From Streptomyces kronopolitis (lineage in GTDB: Bacteria > Actinomycetota > Actinomycetes > Streptomycetales > Streptomycetaceae): a stretch of 64,000 nucleotides of DNA. The position numbers and the translations under genes were made by a program. The stretch covers positions 1-64,000 of the forward strand of contig NZ_BMND01000011.1 in NCBI RefSeq assembly GCF_014646275.1, read 5' to 3'. Below the pieces are notes generated by a model. That model saw only the letters and a program-made list of their open reading frames with translations. It ran no database searches and was not told the origin of the DNA. Positions 41,692 through 50,146 of this stretch are shown in pieces; the first letter of the stretch is position 1; every line of letters begins with the position of its first letter.

Positions 41692-41973
41692 CTACGCTTC
41701 CAGCCCGATCGCAAAGGCAGCCTCAAGGTCGTGCTGCGAATACGTGCGGAACGCGATATGCGTTTCCGTGGAGGCGACGCCCGGGACCTTGCTGATGCGG
41801 CCGGGGATGACGTCCGCGAGGTCGTCGTGGGCGGCGACGCGGACCATCGCGATCAGGTCGTGGGCGCCGGTGACGGAGTAGACCTCGCTGACGCCGTCCA
41901 GGGCGGCGATCTTCTCGGCGATCTCGGGGATCTGGTCCACGCTGGTCTTGATGAGCACGATCGACGTGATCAC
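41692..41973 (-). CDS. Stand-alone Lrp/AsnC ligand-binding (RAM) domain protein
   Basis: The 93-residue product consists only of the RAM domain of Lrp/AsnC regulators: ITSIVLIKTSVDQIPEI, then DGVSEVYSVTGAHDLIAMV and SKVPGVASTETHIAFRTYS. There is no helix-turn-helix. Such SAM/stand-alone RAM proteins form oligomers that bind small effectors such as amino acids. The GTG overlaps the rhomboid stop (GTGA) and has GGGAGAGAG upstream, so it is the second gene of that operon. Confidence 0.9.
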   Translation of the reverse strand: MITSIVLIKTSVDQIPEIAEKIAALDGVSEVYSVTGAHDLIAMVRVAAHDDLADVIPGRISKVPGVASTETHIAFRTYSQHDLEAAFAIGLEA

Positions 41974-42749
41974 GGCTGGCTCTCTCCCTCGGTCGCCCGG
42001 TCGTTCTGCCTGGTGGCCCTCACACTATCCCGCCGGTAGCGGGCCCAGGCGTAGAGGAAGCCGAGGGCGAAGCCGACGACATGGGCGAGGTAGGCGACCC
42101 CGGGGCCGCGTGAGTCGTGCTGGGCGGCCTGCCACTGGAGGAAGAACCAGAAGAGCAGCACGATCCAGGCGGGGAAGCGCAGCGGCAGGAAGAAGAGGAA
42201 GGGAAAGACGCTGGTCACCCGGGCCGTGGGGAAGAGGTAGAGGAAGGCTCCCAGTACCCCGGAGATCGAGCCGGAGGCGCCCACCAGGGTCTGGCCCGAG
42301 GAGGCGTGCGCGGCCGCGTAGCCGAGCAGCGCGAGGTAGCCGATGATGAGGTAGAAGGCGGCGAACGGGAGCCGGCCCATCCGCGCCTCGGCCATTCCGC
42401 CGAAGACGTAGAGAAAGAGCATGTTGCCGAGCAGGTGCAGCCAGCTGCCGTGCACGAACAACGCGGTCAGCGGCGTGATCAGGGCACGCAGCGAACCGCT
42501 CCACAGCTCCAGCGGGATCACGCCCCACCGCTCGAAGTAGGCGGTCTGGGCCTTCAGCAGGGCGTCGCCGGTGCCGTATATGCGGTTCAGGCCGGAGGCC
42601 GGGCCGATCACGAAGACCGCGCAGCACAGGCCGATCAGCACATTCGTCACCCGCGAGAACACCGCGGTCAGCGACCGGGTGGCATGCGGCGGACGGGGGA
42701 GGAGACCGGACGAGCGGGGTGAACGGGGAGAGGGGGCCGGCGCCGTCAT
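41970..42749 (-). CDS. Rhomboid family intramembrane serine protease
   Basis: The 259-residue protein has six or seven membrane helices. The catalytic serine is in TLVGASGSISGVLGAFL and the histidine in VAYLAHVVGFALGFLYA; the upstream HLLGNMLFLYVFG supplies the conserved HxxGN group. It cleaves within membrane segments of unknown substrates. The Pro/Ser-rich cytosolic N-terminus is about 35 residues. ATG 42749 lacks a strong ribosome site; an AATGAT lies 6 nt upstream, so it too may be leaderless. It is translationally coupled to the Lrp-like gene. Confidence 0.92.
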   Translation of the reverse strand: MTAPAPSPRSPRSSGLLPRPPHATRSLTAVFSRVTNVLIGLCCAVFVIGPASGLNRIYGTGDALLKAQTAYFERWGVIPLELWSGSLRALITPLTALFVHGSWLHLLGNMLFLYVFGGMAEARMGRLPFAAFYLIIGYLALLGYAAAHASSGQTLVGASGSISGVLGAFLYLFPTARVTSVFPFLFFLPLRFPAWIVLLFWFFLQWQAAQHDSRGPGVAYLAHVVGFALGFLYAWARYRRDSVRATRQNDRATEGESQP

Positions 42750-42944
42750 GAAGTGATCATTGCTCAATGCGGGCAATCGGGACAGAGTGCCTCGCCGCAT
42801 CCCGGCAGCCGGGCGGGGCCCGCACCCGCCCCCCGTCAGGCCGTAGGGTTACAGGCAGTACTTTGCGTACTTCCGCAGTCCGACGGCGCACCGCGTGAAC
42901 GGCGCAGCAGCACGAGATCGACGAGCACGAAAGAGGACGACAGG

Positions 42945-43184
42945 ATGTCTGTTCCCCTGCCGACGGACGGAACCCGGTGGCGCTGCACGCTGTGCGGCAA
43001 CCTCACCCGTTTCGACGTGACCCGCCAGGCCAAGGTGGTGGAGTACGTCCATCTGGACCTGGCCGGCGAGCCGAAGGTGGAGGAGCGCGAGGTCCTCAGT
43101 GAGAGCATCGAGTCCGTGCGCTGCCGCTGGTGCAACGCGGTCGACCAGATCGAGCTGGTGGACCGTCCGGGCGCGAACGCCTGA
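42945..43184 (+). CDS. Small zinc-ribbon protein
   Basis: The 79-residue protein has two CxxC knuckles, WRCTLCGN near residue 15 and VRCRWCNA near residue 60, typical of a structural zinc site. Between them is an FDVTRQAKVVEYVHLDLAGEPKVEEREVL strand-rich segment. It is conserved in Streptomyces next to the NYN-domain gene, 18 nt downstream here, so the two may act together on RNA. The ATG has AGAGGACGACAGG upstream. Molecular function is not known. Confidence 0.85.
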   Translation: MSVPLPTDGTRWRCTLCGNLTRFDVTRQAKVVEYVHLDLAGEPKVEEREVLSESIESVRCRWCNAVDQIELVDRPGANA

Positions 43185-43202
43185 GATCGGAGCGAGGCAG
43201 CC

Positions 43203-44576
43203 GTGGTGGACCGTCCAGAAGGGGAGCCGGGGGCCCGGCGTGACGACGTGCCCGAGGGCGCGGCGGACGAGGTGCTCGACCGACCGCTGCCCGAGGGCGT
43301 ACGGCGCCGTGTCGTGGCGCTCACCGCGGAGTCGTTCGGCGCGCTGACCGTCGCCGAACTCCCGCCCCCGCTGCGGCAGTACGCCCGATTCACCCCGACT
43401 CGCCGGGCCAAATTCGCCGGAAACGCGATGGCTTCCGCCCTGGAGAGCGACGCGGTCTTCCGGCAGCGGATCGCCGGCAAGCTGCGCGAGGCGCAGCCGG
43501 AGCTGGCCTCGGCGCTGGAGCGCGGCAACCCGCCGGCGGCCGCCGAACCGCTCGATGTCGCGGCGGCCGCCTACGTGCTGCGTCCCGAGGGCTGGGTCAA
43601 GCTCGTCGAGGCGGCCGGCGAGGAGGCGCAGCGGGTGCGCGCCGAGCGGGCCGGCGAGGAGGCCGAACGGGAACTGGCCCGGCTGCGCGAGGAGCTGGCG
43701 CAGGCGCGCGGCGAGGCCCGTACGGAGGCCGACCGGATCCGGGGCGACCTCGACACCGCCCGCAAGGAGAACGAGTCGCTGCGGCGCAAGCTGCGCAGCG
43801 CGCTGAGCGACGTCAAGCGCGGTGAGGCGGCGGTGCGCAAGGGCGATGCCGCCCTCACGGAGGTCCGGGACCGGGCGGCCACCGAGAAGACCGCGGCGGA
43901 CAGCGAGGTGCGCCGGCTCAAGGCCCGCCTGGCCGAGGCCGAGACGGCGCTGGAGACGAGTCGGCGGGCGGCCCGCGAGGGCCGCAGCGTCGAGGACATG
44001 CGGGTGCGGCTGCTGCTCGACACGGTGCTGGACGCGGCCCAGGGGCTGCGCCGCGAGCTGGCGCTGCCGCCCGCCGGCGTCCATCCCGCGGACACCGTCG
44101 AGGCGGTCGAGCCGGGCCGGATGACGCCCAAGGACATCGCCGCCCGCGCGCTGTCGGAGATGGACCCGGCGCTGCTGGACCAGCTTCTGGCGCTGCCGCA
44201 GGCGCATTTGGTGGTGGATGGGTACAACGTCACCAAAACCGGCTATCCGACCATGCCGCTCGACAAGCAGCGGCTGCGGCTGCTGGGCGGTCTCGCGGTG
44301 CTGGCCGCGCAGACCGGCGCGGAGATGACCTGTGTCTTCGACGGGGCGGAGCTGGCGGCGCCGGTGCTGCTCGCGCCCCCGCGCGGCGTACGGGTCCTGT
44401 TCAGCAAACCGGGCGTGACGGCAGATGAGTTGATCCGTCAGCTGGTGCGGGCCGAACCGCCCGGCCGGCCGGTCGTCGTGGTCTCCACGGACCGGGAGGT
44501 GGCCGACGGGGTGGCGAAGGCCGGGGCGCGCCCGGTCGCATCGGCTCTGTTGCTCAAGCGACTTGCCCGGACGTGA
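43203..44576 (+). CDS. NYN-domain (YacP-like) putative RNase with coiled coil
   Basis: The 457-residue protein has an N-terminal helical part (to about 140), a long Arg/Glu-rich coiled coil (about 145-270) and a C-terminal NYN/PIN-like nuclease domain. The acidic site starts with LVVDGYNVTKTGYP, followed by TCVFDGAE and VVSTDREVADG. These aspartates would bind metal for RNA cleavage; YacP/Rae1 relatives cut mRNA or rRNA. The GTG start follows the zinc-ribbon gene by 18 nt. Substrate is unknown. Confidence 0.88.
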   Translation: MVDRPEGEPGARRDDVPEGAADEVLDRPLPEGVRRRVVALTAESFGALTVAELPPPLRQYARFTPTRRAKFAGNAMASALESDAVFRQRIAGKLREAQPELASALERGNPPAAAEPLDVAAAAYVLRPEGWVKLVEAAGEEAQRVRAERAGEEAERELARLREELAQARGEARTEADRIRGDLDTARKENESLRRKLRSALSDVKRGEAAVRKGDAALTEVRDRAATEKTAADSEVRRLKARLAEAETALETSRRAAREGRSVEDMRVRLLLDTVLDAAQGLRRELALPPAGVHPADTVEAVEPGRMTPKDIAARALSEMDPALLDQLLALPQAHLVVDGYNVTKTGYPTMPLDKQRLRLLGGLAVLAAQTGAEMTCVFDGAELAAPVLLAPPRGVRVLFSKPGVTADELIRQLVRAEPPGRPVVVVSTDREVADGVAKAGARPVASALLLKRLART

Positions 44577-44689
44577 GGTCGCGGGCCACCGGGCGGCCGG
44601 GAAATCGCTGCGCTCCGTGTCTGAGCGTCAGTTGGCGCTCACTGCCTGTGCGACGTTGGTAAAGGATGGGGCTGGTGGCGCAGATTTTT

Positions 44690-44870
44690 CCCCTGGGGAT
44701 TTGAAGCGATCACAGCTCGGTTACTAAGGTCAGCCCCGAACCTTCATGCAGATGATTATCCAACCGGGATGACCAGTGAAGGTACCGCCGAGTCCGCGGC
44801 GTTCACGCGGAGCCGGGGTCTCACCACCCCCCACTTCCCGGTAGGCGGCTGGAGGAAGAAGGAGCTCGCC
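44690..44870 (+). promoter_or_regulatory. Probable c-di-AMP (ydaO-type) riboswitch
   Basis: The 297-nt leader of the NlpC gene holds TTACTAAGGTCAGCCCCGAA, then GGTACCGCCGAGTCCG, CGGAGCCGGGG, CACCACCCCCC, TTCCCGGTAGGCGGCTGG and the AGGAAGAAGGAG ribosome region. This resembles the actinobacterial ydaO/yuaA class found upstream of cell-wall hydrolases, as I recall it. I cannot fold it, so the class and borders are provisional. Confidence 0.5.
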
Positions 44871-44873
44871 CCC

Positions 44874-45899
44874 GTGGCGTCCCACCGTCGACCCAAGCAG
44901 CCGAGCCGTACCCGCGTGACCGTGCTCACCGCCACCGCCGCGGCGGCCGTCGCCCTGTCGTCCCAGGCCGCGCAGGCCGACCCCCACCAGTCGAAGAAGG
45001 ACGTCAAGTCCGAGGTCGACAAGCTCTACAACGAGGCCGAGCAGGCCACGGAGAAGTACGACGGGGTCAAGGAGCAGCAGGACAAGCTGCAGAAGGAGGT
45101 CGACGACCTCCAGGACAAGGTGGCCCGCGGCCAGGGGGACCTCAACCAGCTGCGCAAGGGCCTCGGCGCGGTCGCCTCCGGCCAGTACCGCAGCGGCAGC
45201 ATCGACCCCTCGGTGCAGCTGTTCCTCTCCGGCGACCCGGACACCTACCTCGAAAAGGCCGCCACGCTCGACCAGTTGAGCGGCAAGCAGGCCGACCAGC
45301 TGAAGACCATCGCGGACAAGCAGCGCCGGCTCGCCCAGGAGCGCGCCGAGGCGTCCGCGAAGATCAAGGACCTCACCGAGACCCGCAAGGCGCTCGGTGA
45401 CAAGAAGGACGAGATCAAGGGCAAGCTCGCCAAGGCGCAGCAGCTGCTCAACCAGATGACCGCCAAGGAGCGGGCGGCCATGCAGGCCGAGGAGAACCGC
45501 GCCAACCGCAGCAACGACCGGGCCGACCTCGGTGACGACGTCCCGGCGTCCCAGCGCGGTGCGGCGGCCCTCCGGGCCGCCCAGTCCAAGATAGGTTCGC
45601 CCTACGTCTGGGGCGCCACCGGCCCGTCGTCCTTCGACTGCTCCGGTCTGACCTCCTGGGCCTACGCGCAGGCCGGCCAGTCGCTGCCGCGCACCTCGCA
45701 GCAGCAGGCGAACGCCGGTACCCGGATCGCCTCGCAGAGCGCCCTCAAGCCGGGCGACCTGGTGCTCTTCTACAGCGACCTGCACCACATCGGCCTCTAC
45801 GCGGGCAACGGCATCGTGCTGCACGCGCCGAAGCCGGGCGCCGCGGTGCGCTACGAGCCCATGAGCAACATGGAGTTCGCGTTCGGCGTGCGGGTCTGA
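44874..45899 (+). CDS. NlpC/P60 cell-wall endopeptidase 1
   Basis: This secreted hydrolase cuts peptidoglycan stem peptides. I chose GTG 44874 because AAGGAG lies 9 nt upstream; the earlier ATG at 44769 falls inside the leader RNA. The 341-residue product has a signal peptide (to about residue 35, ending SQAAQA), a long helical coiled coil like RipA-type proteins (about 40-215), and the NlpC/P60 domain with Cys in SSFDCSGLTSWAYA, His in DLHHIGLYAG and polar third residue His in VLHAPKPG. A leader riboswitch probably controls it. Confidence 0.93.
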   Translation: MASHRRPKQPSRTRVTVLTATAAAAVALSSQAAQADPHQSKKDVKSEVDKLYNEAEQATEKYDGVKEQQDKLQKEVDDLQDKVARGQGDLNQLRKGLGAVASGQYRSGSIDPSVQLFLSGDPDTYLEKAATLDQLSGKQADQLKTIADKQRRLAQERAEASAKIKDLTETRKALGDKKDEIKGKLAKAQQLLNQMTAKERAAMQAEENRANRSNDRADLGDDVPASQRGAAALRAAQSKIGSPYVWGATGPSSFDCSGLTSWAYAQAGQSLPRTSQQQANAGTRIASQSALKPGDLVLFYSDLHHIGLYAGNGIVLHAPKPGAAVRYEPMSNMEFAFGVRV

Positions 45900-45964
45900 C
45901 AAGCCTCACAACACTCTCAACCTGCCGCCCGAACGGGCGAATTGCGGCCGCGTCCGCTGACCTG

Positions 45965-46003
45965 CCGCCCCGTCGGTGACCTGCACAGTCACCGGCGGGG
46001 CGG
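45965..46003 (+). terminator. Terminator between the two NlpC genes
   Basis: A 16-bp stem with one G.U pair and a 7-nt loop lies 65 nt after the first NlpC stop. Confidence 0.82.
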
Positions 46004-46131
46004 CGCCGTGTGGGCGAACCGCGGTCTTTGGCCGGTGCGGATCCGCGCCGCTACTGTCTGCCCGCGCAGCATCCGGATCACCGACGCCCTCCCGGGCGGC
46101 AGGGGCTGCACAGGGAAGGAGTGCGGCATTC

Positions 46132-47178
46132 GTGGTGTCCCACCGCCGTACCTCGCAGCACGGCCAGAGCACCCTCGCCGGGGTCACCGTTGTGTCGGCC
46201 GCCCTGGCGACCGCGGCCGCCGCGCTGTCCGCGCCCTCGGCGGCCGCCGACCCGGCGGGCCACCCGGCCGCCGGCCGTGCGGCGGCGACCGCCCACGTCG
46301 CGCGCCTCTACGCGCAGGCGGAGCGGGCCACCGAGAAGTTCGACGGCGCCCAGGCACGGGCCAAGGAACTGCGCGGCCGGGTGACGGCCCTCCAGGACCG
46401 CACCGCCCGGGCCCAGGAGCGGGTCAACCGGATGCGCGGCCGGCTGGGCGCACTGGCCGCCGCCCAGTACCGCTCCGGCGGCATGGACCCCACCCTCCAG
46501 CTGATGCTCTCCGAACGGCCCGACAGCTTCCTGGAGAAGGCCTCCGCGCTCGACCGGCTCGGCACCGACCAGGCCGGCCAGCTGCGCAGGCTGCGGGCGG
46601 CACAGCGCTCCCTGGAGCAGCAGCGCAGGGAGACCACGGCGAAGCTGGCGCAGCTGGAGGCCAGCCGCAAGGACGTCGCCCGCCACAAGCGGGACGTCCA
46701 ACGCCGGCTGGCCGCCGCGCGGCGGGTGCTGCACGGGCTCCCCACGGACGCCAGGAAGGCCTTCGAACGGGCCGCCCGGGGCGACGGGCGCCACGGGGCG
46801 GTCCCGGACCTGCGCGGCGCCGTCCCCGCCTCCGGGCGGGCCGCGGCGGCCGTCGCCGCGGTGCGCTCCGCGATCGGCTCGCCGTACGCCTGGGGGCGCA
46901 GCGGCCCCTCGTCGTTCGACTGCTCCGGGCTCACCCAATGGGCCTACGGGCGGGCCGGAGTCTCCATCCCGCGCACCTCGCAGGCCCAGCGCGGCGCCGG
47001 CCGGCAGGTGCCGCTCAGCCAGGCGCAACCCGGTGACCTGGTCATCTACCGTGCGGACGGCAGTCATGTCGGGATGTACGTCGGCAACGGGCAGGTGGTC
47101 CACGCGCCCTATCCCGGCGCGCGGGTGCGCTACGACCCGGTCGGGATGATGCCGATCTCGGCCGTCACCCGGCCCTGA
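46132..47178 (+). CDS. NlpC/P60 cell-wall endopeptidase 2
   Basis: A paralogue of the gene upstream with the same layout. A signal peptide (VSHRRTSQH, then hydrophobic, ending SAAADP) leads to an Arg-rich coiled coil (about 45-220), and the NlpC/P60 domain has SSFDCSGLTQWAYG, SHVGMYVG and VVHAPYPG, with the catalytic triad intact. The GTG at 46132 or the next GTG at 46135 is the start; GGAAGGAG lies about 11 nt before the first. It is 348 residues and has no leader riboswitch like its neighbour, so expression is probably separate. Confidence 0.92.
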   Translation: MVSHRRTSQHGQSTLAGVTVVSAALATAAAALSAPSAAADPAGHPAAGRAAATAHVARLYAQAERATEKFDGAQARAKELRGRVTALQDRTARAQERVNRMRGRLGALAAAQYRSGGMDPTLQLMLSERPDSFLEKASALDRLGTDQAGQLRRLRAAQRSLEQQRRETTAKLAQLEASRKDVARHKRDVQRRLAAARRVLHGLPTDARKAFERAARGDGRHGAVPDLRGAVPASGRAAAAVAAVRSAIGSPYAWGRSGPSSFDCSGLTQWAYGRAGVSIPRTSQAQRGAGRQVPLSQAQPGDLVIYRADGSHVGMYVGNGQVVHAPYPGARVRYDPVGMMPISAVTRP

Positions 47179-47216
47179 GGCGCGGCCCAGCGTTTTTGCC
47201 CCGGCCGGGGCCGACC

Positions 47217-47222
47217 TACGAT
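47217..47222 (+). promoter_or_regulatory. -10 box of a leaderless promoter for the metallopeptidase lipoprotein
   Basis: TACGAT lies 7 nt before ATG 47230; no ribosome site is present. Confidence 0.5.
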
Positions 47223-47229
47223 CGTCCGC

Positions 47230-48609
47230 ATGTCAGAGCAGAGGGCGGCAGCGCGGCTGCCGGGGGCCGGTGCGGCGGGGTGCGCCGCCCTGGTCCTCGC
47301 GCTGCTCGCCCCGCTGGCGGGGTGTGCGCCGTCGGCCTCCACGCCGGCCCGCTTCCCGGACGTCCAGCGGATGCTCGACACCCGTGCGCAGGCCGTACGC
47401 CAACGGGACGCGGCGGGCTTCCTGGCCTCCGTCGACCCGCGGGCCACCGGCTACCGCGGCCGGCAGCGCGCGATGTTCGCCCACCTCGCGGGCGTCCCGC
47501 TGGCCGACTGGCACTACGACCTCGACTCGACCGGCGCCTTCCCGCTCCCGTCCGGCGGCGGCACCCGCCTGGCCGCGAAGGTGCGGCTGCGCTACCGCCT
47601 CAAGGGCTACGACACCGCCCCGGTGCACTCCGTGCAGTACCTCACCCTGACCGAGCGCGACGGCCGCTGGCTGATCTCCTCCGACACCGACGGCGCCGAC
47701 GAGGGCCGCACCGGCACCCGGCAGCTGTGGGACCAGGGCCCGGTGCGGCTGGTGCGCGGCAAGCACAGCCTGGTCCTCGGCGGCACCGCGCATCCGGGGC
47801 GGCTGAAGGATCTGGCCCGCCGGGTGGACCGGGCGGTGCCCGCGGTCTCCGCGGCCTGGAAGGGGAAGTGGGCGCGCAAGGTCGTGGTGGAGGCGCCGGA
47901 CTCGGTCGAGCGGATGGCGCAGCTGATGGGCAGCGACGACCCGTCCGGCTACACCGGGATCGCGGCGGTCACCACCGGGGAGGCGGGCGTCGAGACGGCC
48001 GCGCCCGCGGACCGCGTGATCGTCAACCCGGACGCCTACGAGGAGCTGAACGACCTGGGCCGCGAGGTGGTGCTCACCCACGAGACCACCCATGTCGCCA
48101 CCCGCACGGCCACCACCCCGGCCACCCCGCTGTGGCTCTCCGAGGGCTTCGCCGACTGGGTCGCCTACCGCGGCATCCGCCACAAGGCCGTCACCACCGC
48201 CCCCGAACTCACCCGCGCGGTCGCCGGCGGCAAGCTCCCGGCCCGGCTGCCGACCGACGAGGACTTCGGCTTCCGGGCCGGCGCCGACCGGCTGGCGAAG
48301 GCGTACGAGGGCAGCTGGCTGGCCTGCCGGATGATCGCGGAGAAGTGGGGCGAGGCCAAGCTGATCGCCTTCTACAAGGCGGCCGGCAAGAGCGCGATCC
48401 GGGTCGCGGGCGGGGGCACCGGGGCGCCGATGGAGGCGGCCACGGCGACGCCGGGCACCGGCCCGGCCTGGCCGGCGGCCGGCACCGGGCACAAGCCGCC
48501 GTCCCGCACCGACCGCACGGACCGCGCCATGCGCACCCAACTGGGCATCGGCATGGCGGAGTTCACCCGCCGCTGGCGCGCCTTCGTACGGCAGCAGCTG
48601 CGGCGGTGA
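47230..48609 (+). CDS. Lipoprotein with a gluzincin-type metallopeptidase domain
   Basis: The 459-residue precursor has a lipobox LAPLAGC at residue 32, a probable NTF2-like or stalk domain, then a zinc peptidase site: HETTHVATR is HExxH, and the third ligand glutamate is in WLSEGFADWVAY 20-odd residues later, as in M1-type gluzincins. It is thus a surface-anchored protease of unknown substrate. The ATG appears leaderless. The last 47 bp overlap the convergent mannosyltransferase gene. Its C-terminal tail is Gly/Pro-rich before a final basic helix. Confidence 0.86.
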   Translation: MSEQRAAARLPGAGAAGCAALVLALLAPLAGCAPSASTPARFPDVQRMLDTRAQAVRQRDAAGFLASVDPRATGYRGRQRAMFAHLAGVPLADWHYDLDSTGAFPLPSGGGTRLAAKVRLRYRLKGYDTAPVHSVQYLTLTERDGRWLISSDTDGADEGRTGTRQLWDQGPVRLVRGKHSLVLGGTAHPGRLKDLARRVDRAVPAVSAAWKGKWARKVVVEAPDSVERMAQLMGSDDPSGYTGIAAVTTGEAGVETAAPADRVIVNPDAYEELNDLGREVVLTHETTHVATRTATTPATPLWLSEGFADWVAYRGIRHKAVTTAPELTRAVAGGKLPARLPTDEDFGFRAGADRLAKAYEGSWLACRMIAEKWGEAKLIAFYKAAGKSAIRVAGGGTGAPMEAATATPGTGPAWPAAGTGHKPPSRTDRTDRAMRTQLGIGMAEFTRRWRAFVRQQLRR

Positions 48610-49918
48610 GCGGGGGCGCGGCGGCGGTCCCGTCGGCGGGCGTGCGGGCGCCGACCACGCCGGCGCCCTCCCCGGGCACGCTGTCCCCGGACCCCTCCTC
48701 TTCGGGCCCGCTGTCGCCGCGCTCGCCGTCCCGTAGCGAGACCCACAGCCGGCGGCAGGCGAGCAGCGAGGCGGCGACCAGCAGTCCGTTGCGCACGACC
48801 AGCAGGGCGATGCCCTTCGGGTCGCTCGCCACGACATCGGCGAACCGGACGGGGAACTCCAGCAGGGTGACCCCGGTGGCGAGCAGCACCAGCACCGCCG
48901 ACGGCGTCTGGCGGCACCCGCGGACCGTCACGCAGACCGCTGCCAGCCCCACCAGCCACAGCATGTACTGCGGGCTGATCACCCGGCTGGTGGTGGTGAA
49001 CAGCAGGGTCGCGGTGAAGGCCGCCTCGCACAGCGTCGTCGGTCCCGGCGTCCGGGCCCGCACCCGCCACAGGAACAGCCAGCCCGCGGCCGCCAGGCTC
49101 AGCGTGAGCGCGACGGTGCCGGCCAGTGCGACGCCCGGCCCGAGGAACTCCAGCGAGCCGTAGTTCAGCAGCACCTGGCCCGGCCAGCCGAAGTGGCGGG
49201 CGAAGTGGAAGACCAGGGCGCCGAGCGACTCGACCTCCGTCCCGCGCTCGCGCTGGAAGGTGAGGAAGGCCAGCGCGCCCGGGGCGGCGGCGACGAAGAA
49301 CAGGGTCAGCCCGGCGGCGGTGGCCCCCGCGCTCCACCACAGCGCACGGGCCCGCCGGCCGCGCACCGCCGCCCCGGTCAGCAGCAGCGCCGGCCAGACC
49401 TTCAGCAGCGCGCCGAAGGCGATCAGCGCGCCCGCCACCCGCGGCCGGCGCACGGCGGCGAACAGCGCGGCGACCGCGACCGCCGTGACCATCAGGTCGT
49501 AGCGGGCGTAGGCGGTCGGGCCCAGCAGAGCCACCCCCGCGATCCACACCCAGGCCCCGGCCGGGCGGTGGCCGGGCCGCCGGCCGGCCCGCAGGAAGAG
49601 CGCCAGCACCACCGCGTCGGTGAGCAGGATCAGGGTGAAGAACGCCGGGGCGTAGTCCAGGAACGGCAGCAGGGCGGGGGAGAGGATCGCGAGGGCGGCG
49701 GCCGGCGGGTACTGCCAGGTCACATCGGCCCTCGGGAACGTGCCGGACTTGAGCACGTCGAACCAGCCCTGGTAGATCACCGAGACATCGGTGGTGACAT
49801 CCGGCCCGGGCAGAACCAGCACCCGCAGGACGCACAGCAGCACCACGGCCCGGGTCGCGGCCCATGCCGCCACCGGGAGCCACACTCCACGTACCGTGCC
49901 GGTCCTGATCGTCGTCAC
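48563..49918 (-). CDS. GT87-like polyprenyl-phosphate-dependent mannosyltransferase
   Basis: The 451-residue protein has about ten membrane helices. The first extracytoplasmic loop has acidic residues TTDVSVIYQGWFDVLKSG and DVTWQYPPAA, the kind used by GT-C mannosyltransferases. It fits the GT87 family that extends phosphatidylinositol mannosides or lipomannan from polyprenyl-phosphate-mannose. The start is GTG 49918 with a poor ribosome site; the C-terminus is Gly/Ala-rich. It is divergent from the PimB-like gene, consistent with a shared PIM pathway. Confidence 0.83.
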   Translation of the reverse strand: MTTIRTGTVRGVWLPVAAWAATRAVVLLCVLRVLVLPGPDVTTDVSVIYQGWFDVLKSGTFPRADVTWQYPPAAALAILSPALLPFLDYAPAFFTLILLTDAVVLALFLRAGRRPGHRPAGAWVWIAGVALLGPTAYARYDLMVTAVAVAALFAAVRRPRVAGALIAFGALLKVWPALLLTGAAVRGRRARALWWSAGATAAGLTLFFVAAAPGALAFLTFQRERGTEVESLGALVFHFARHFGWPGQVLLNYGSLEFLGPGVALAGTVALTLSLAAAGWLFLWRVRARTPGPTTLCEAAFTATLLFTTTSRVISPQYMLWLVGLAAVCVTVRGCRQTPSAVLVLLATGVTLLEFPVRFADVVASDPKGIALLVVRNGLLVAASLLACRRLWVSLRDGERGDSGPEEEGSGDSVPGEGAGVVGARTPADGTAAAPPLTAAAAAVRRRASGG

Positions 49919-50146
49919 CCCATCGCGCTCGTCGCGGGCCCGCCGGCGCCGCGGGCGCCGGGGCCATCGCCGCCTGTCCGCCGATTCCCGCCCGTGCAGT
50001 CTGCCCGATCGCGGAGGGCGGCCGGTCATCGCCGTCCGGGAGGTGCGGGGGTGGCGGGGCGGGCCGCCCCCGTCCGGCGGCCGCCCGGTACTGTCGGGCC
50101 CGAACCGCCGAGACCGCCCGCCCGGACCGACCGCCGAGAGACCATC

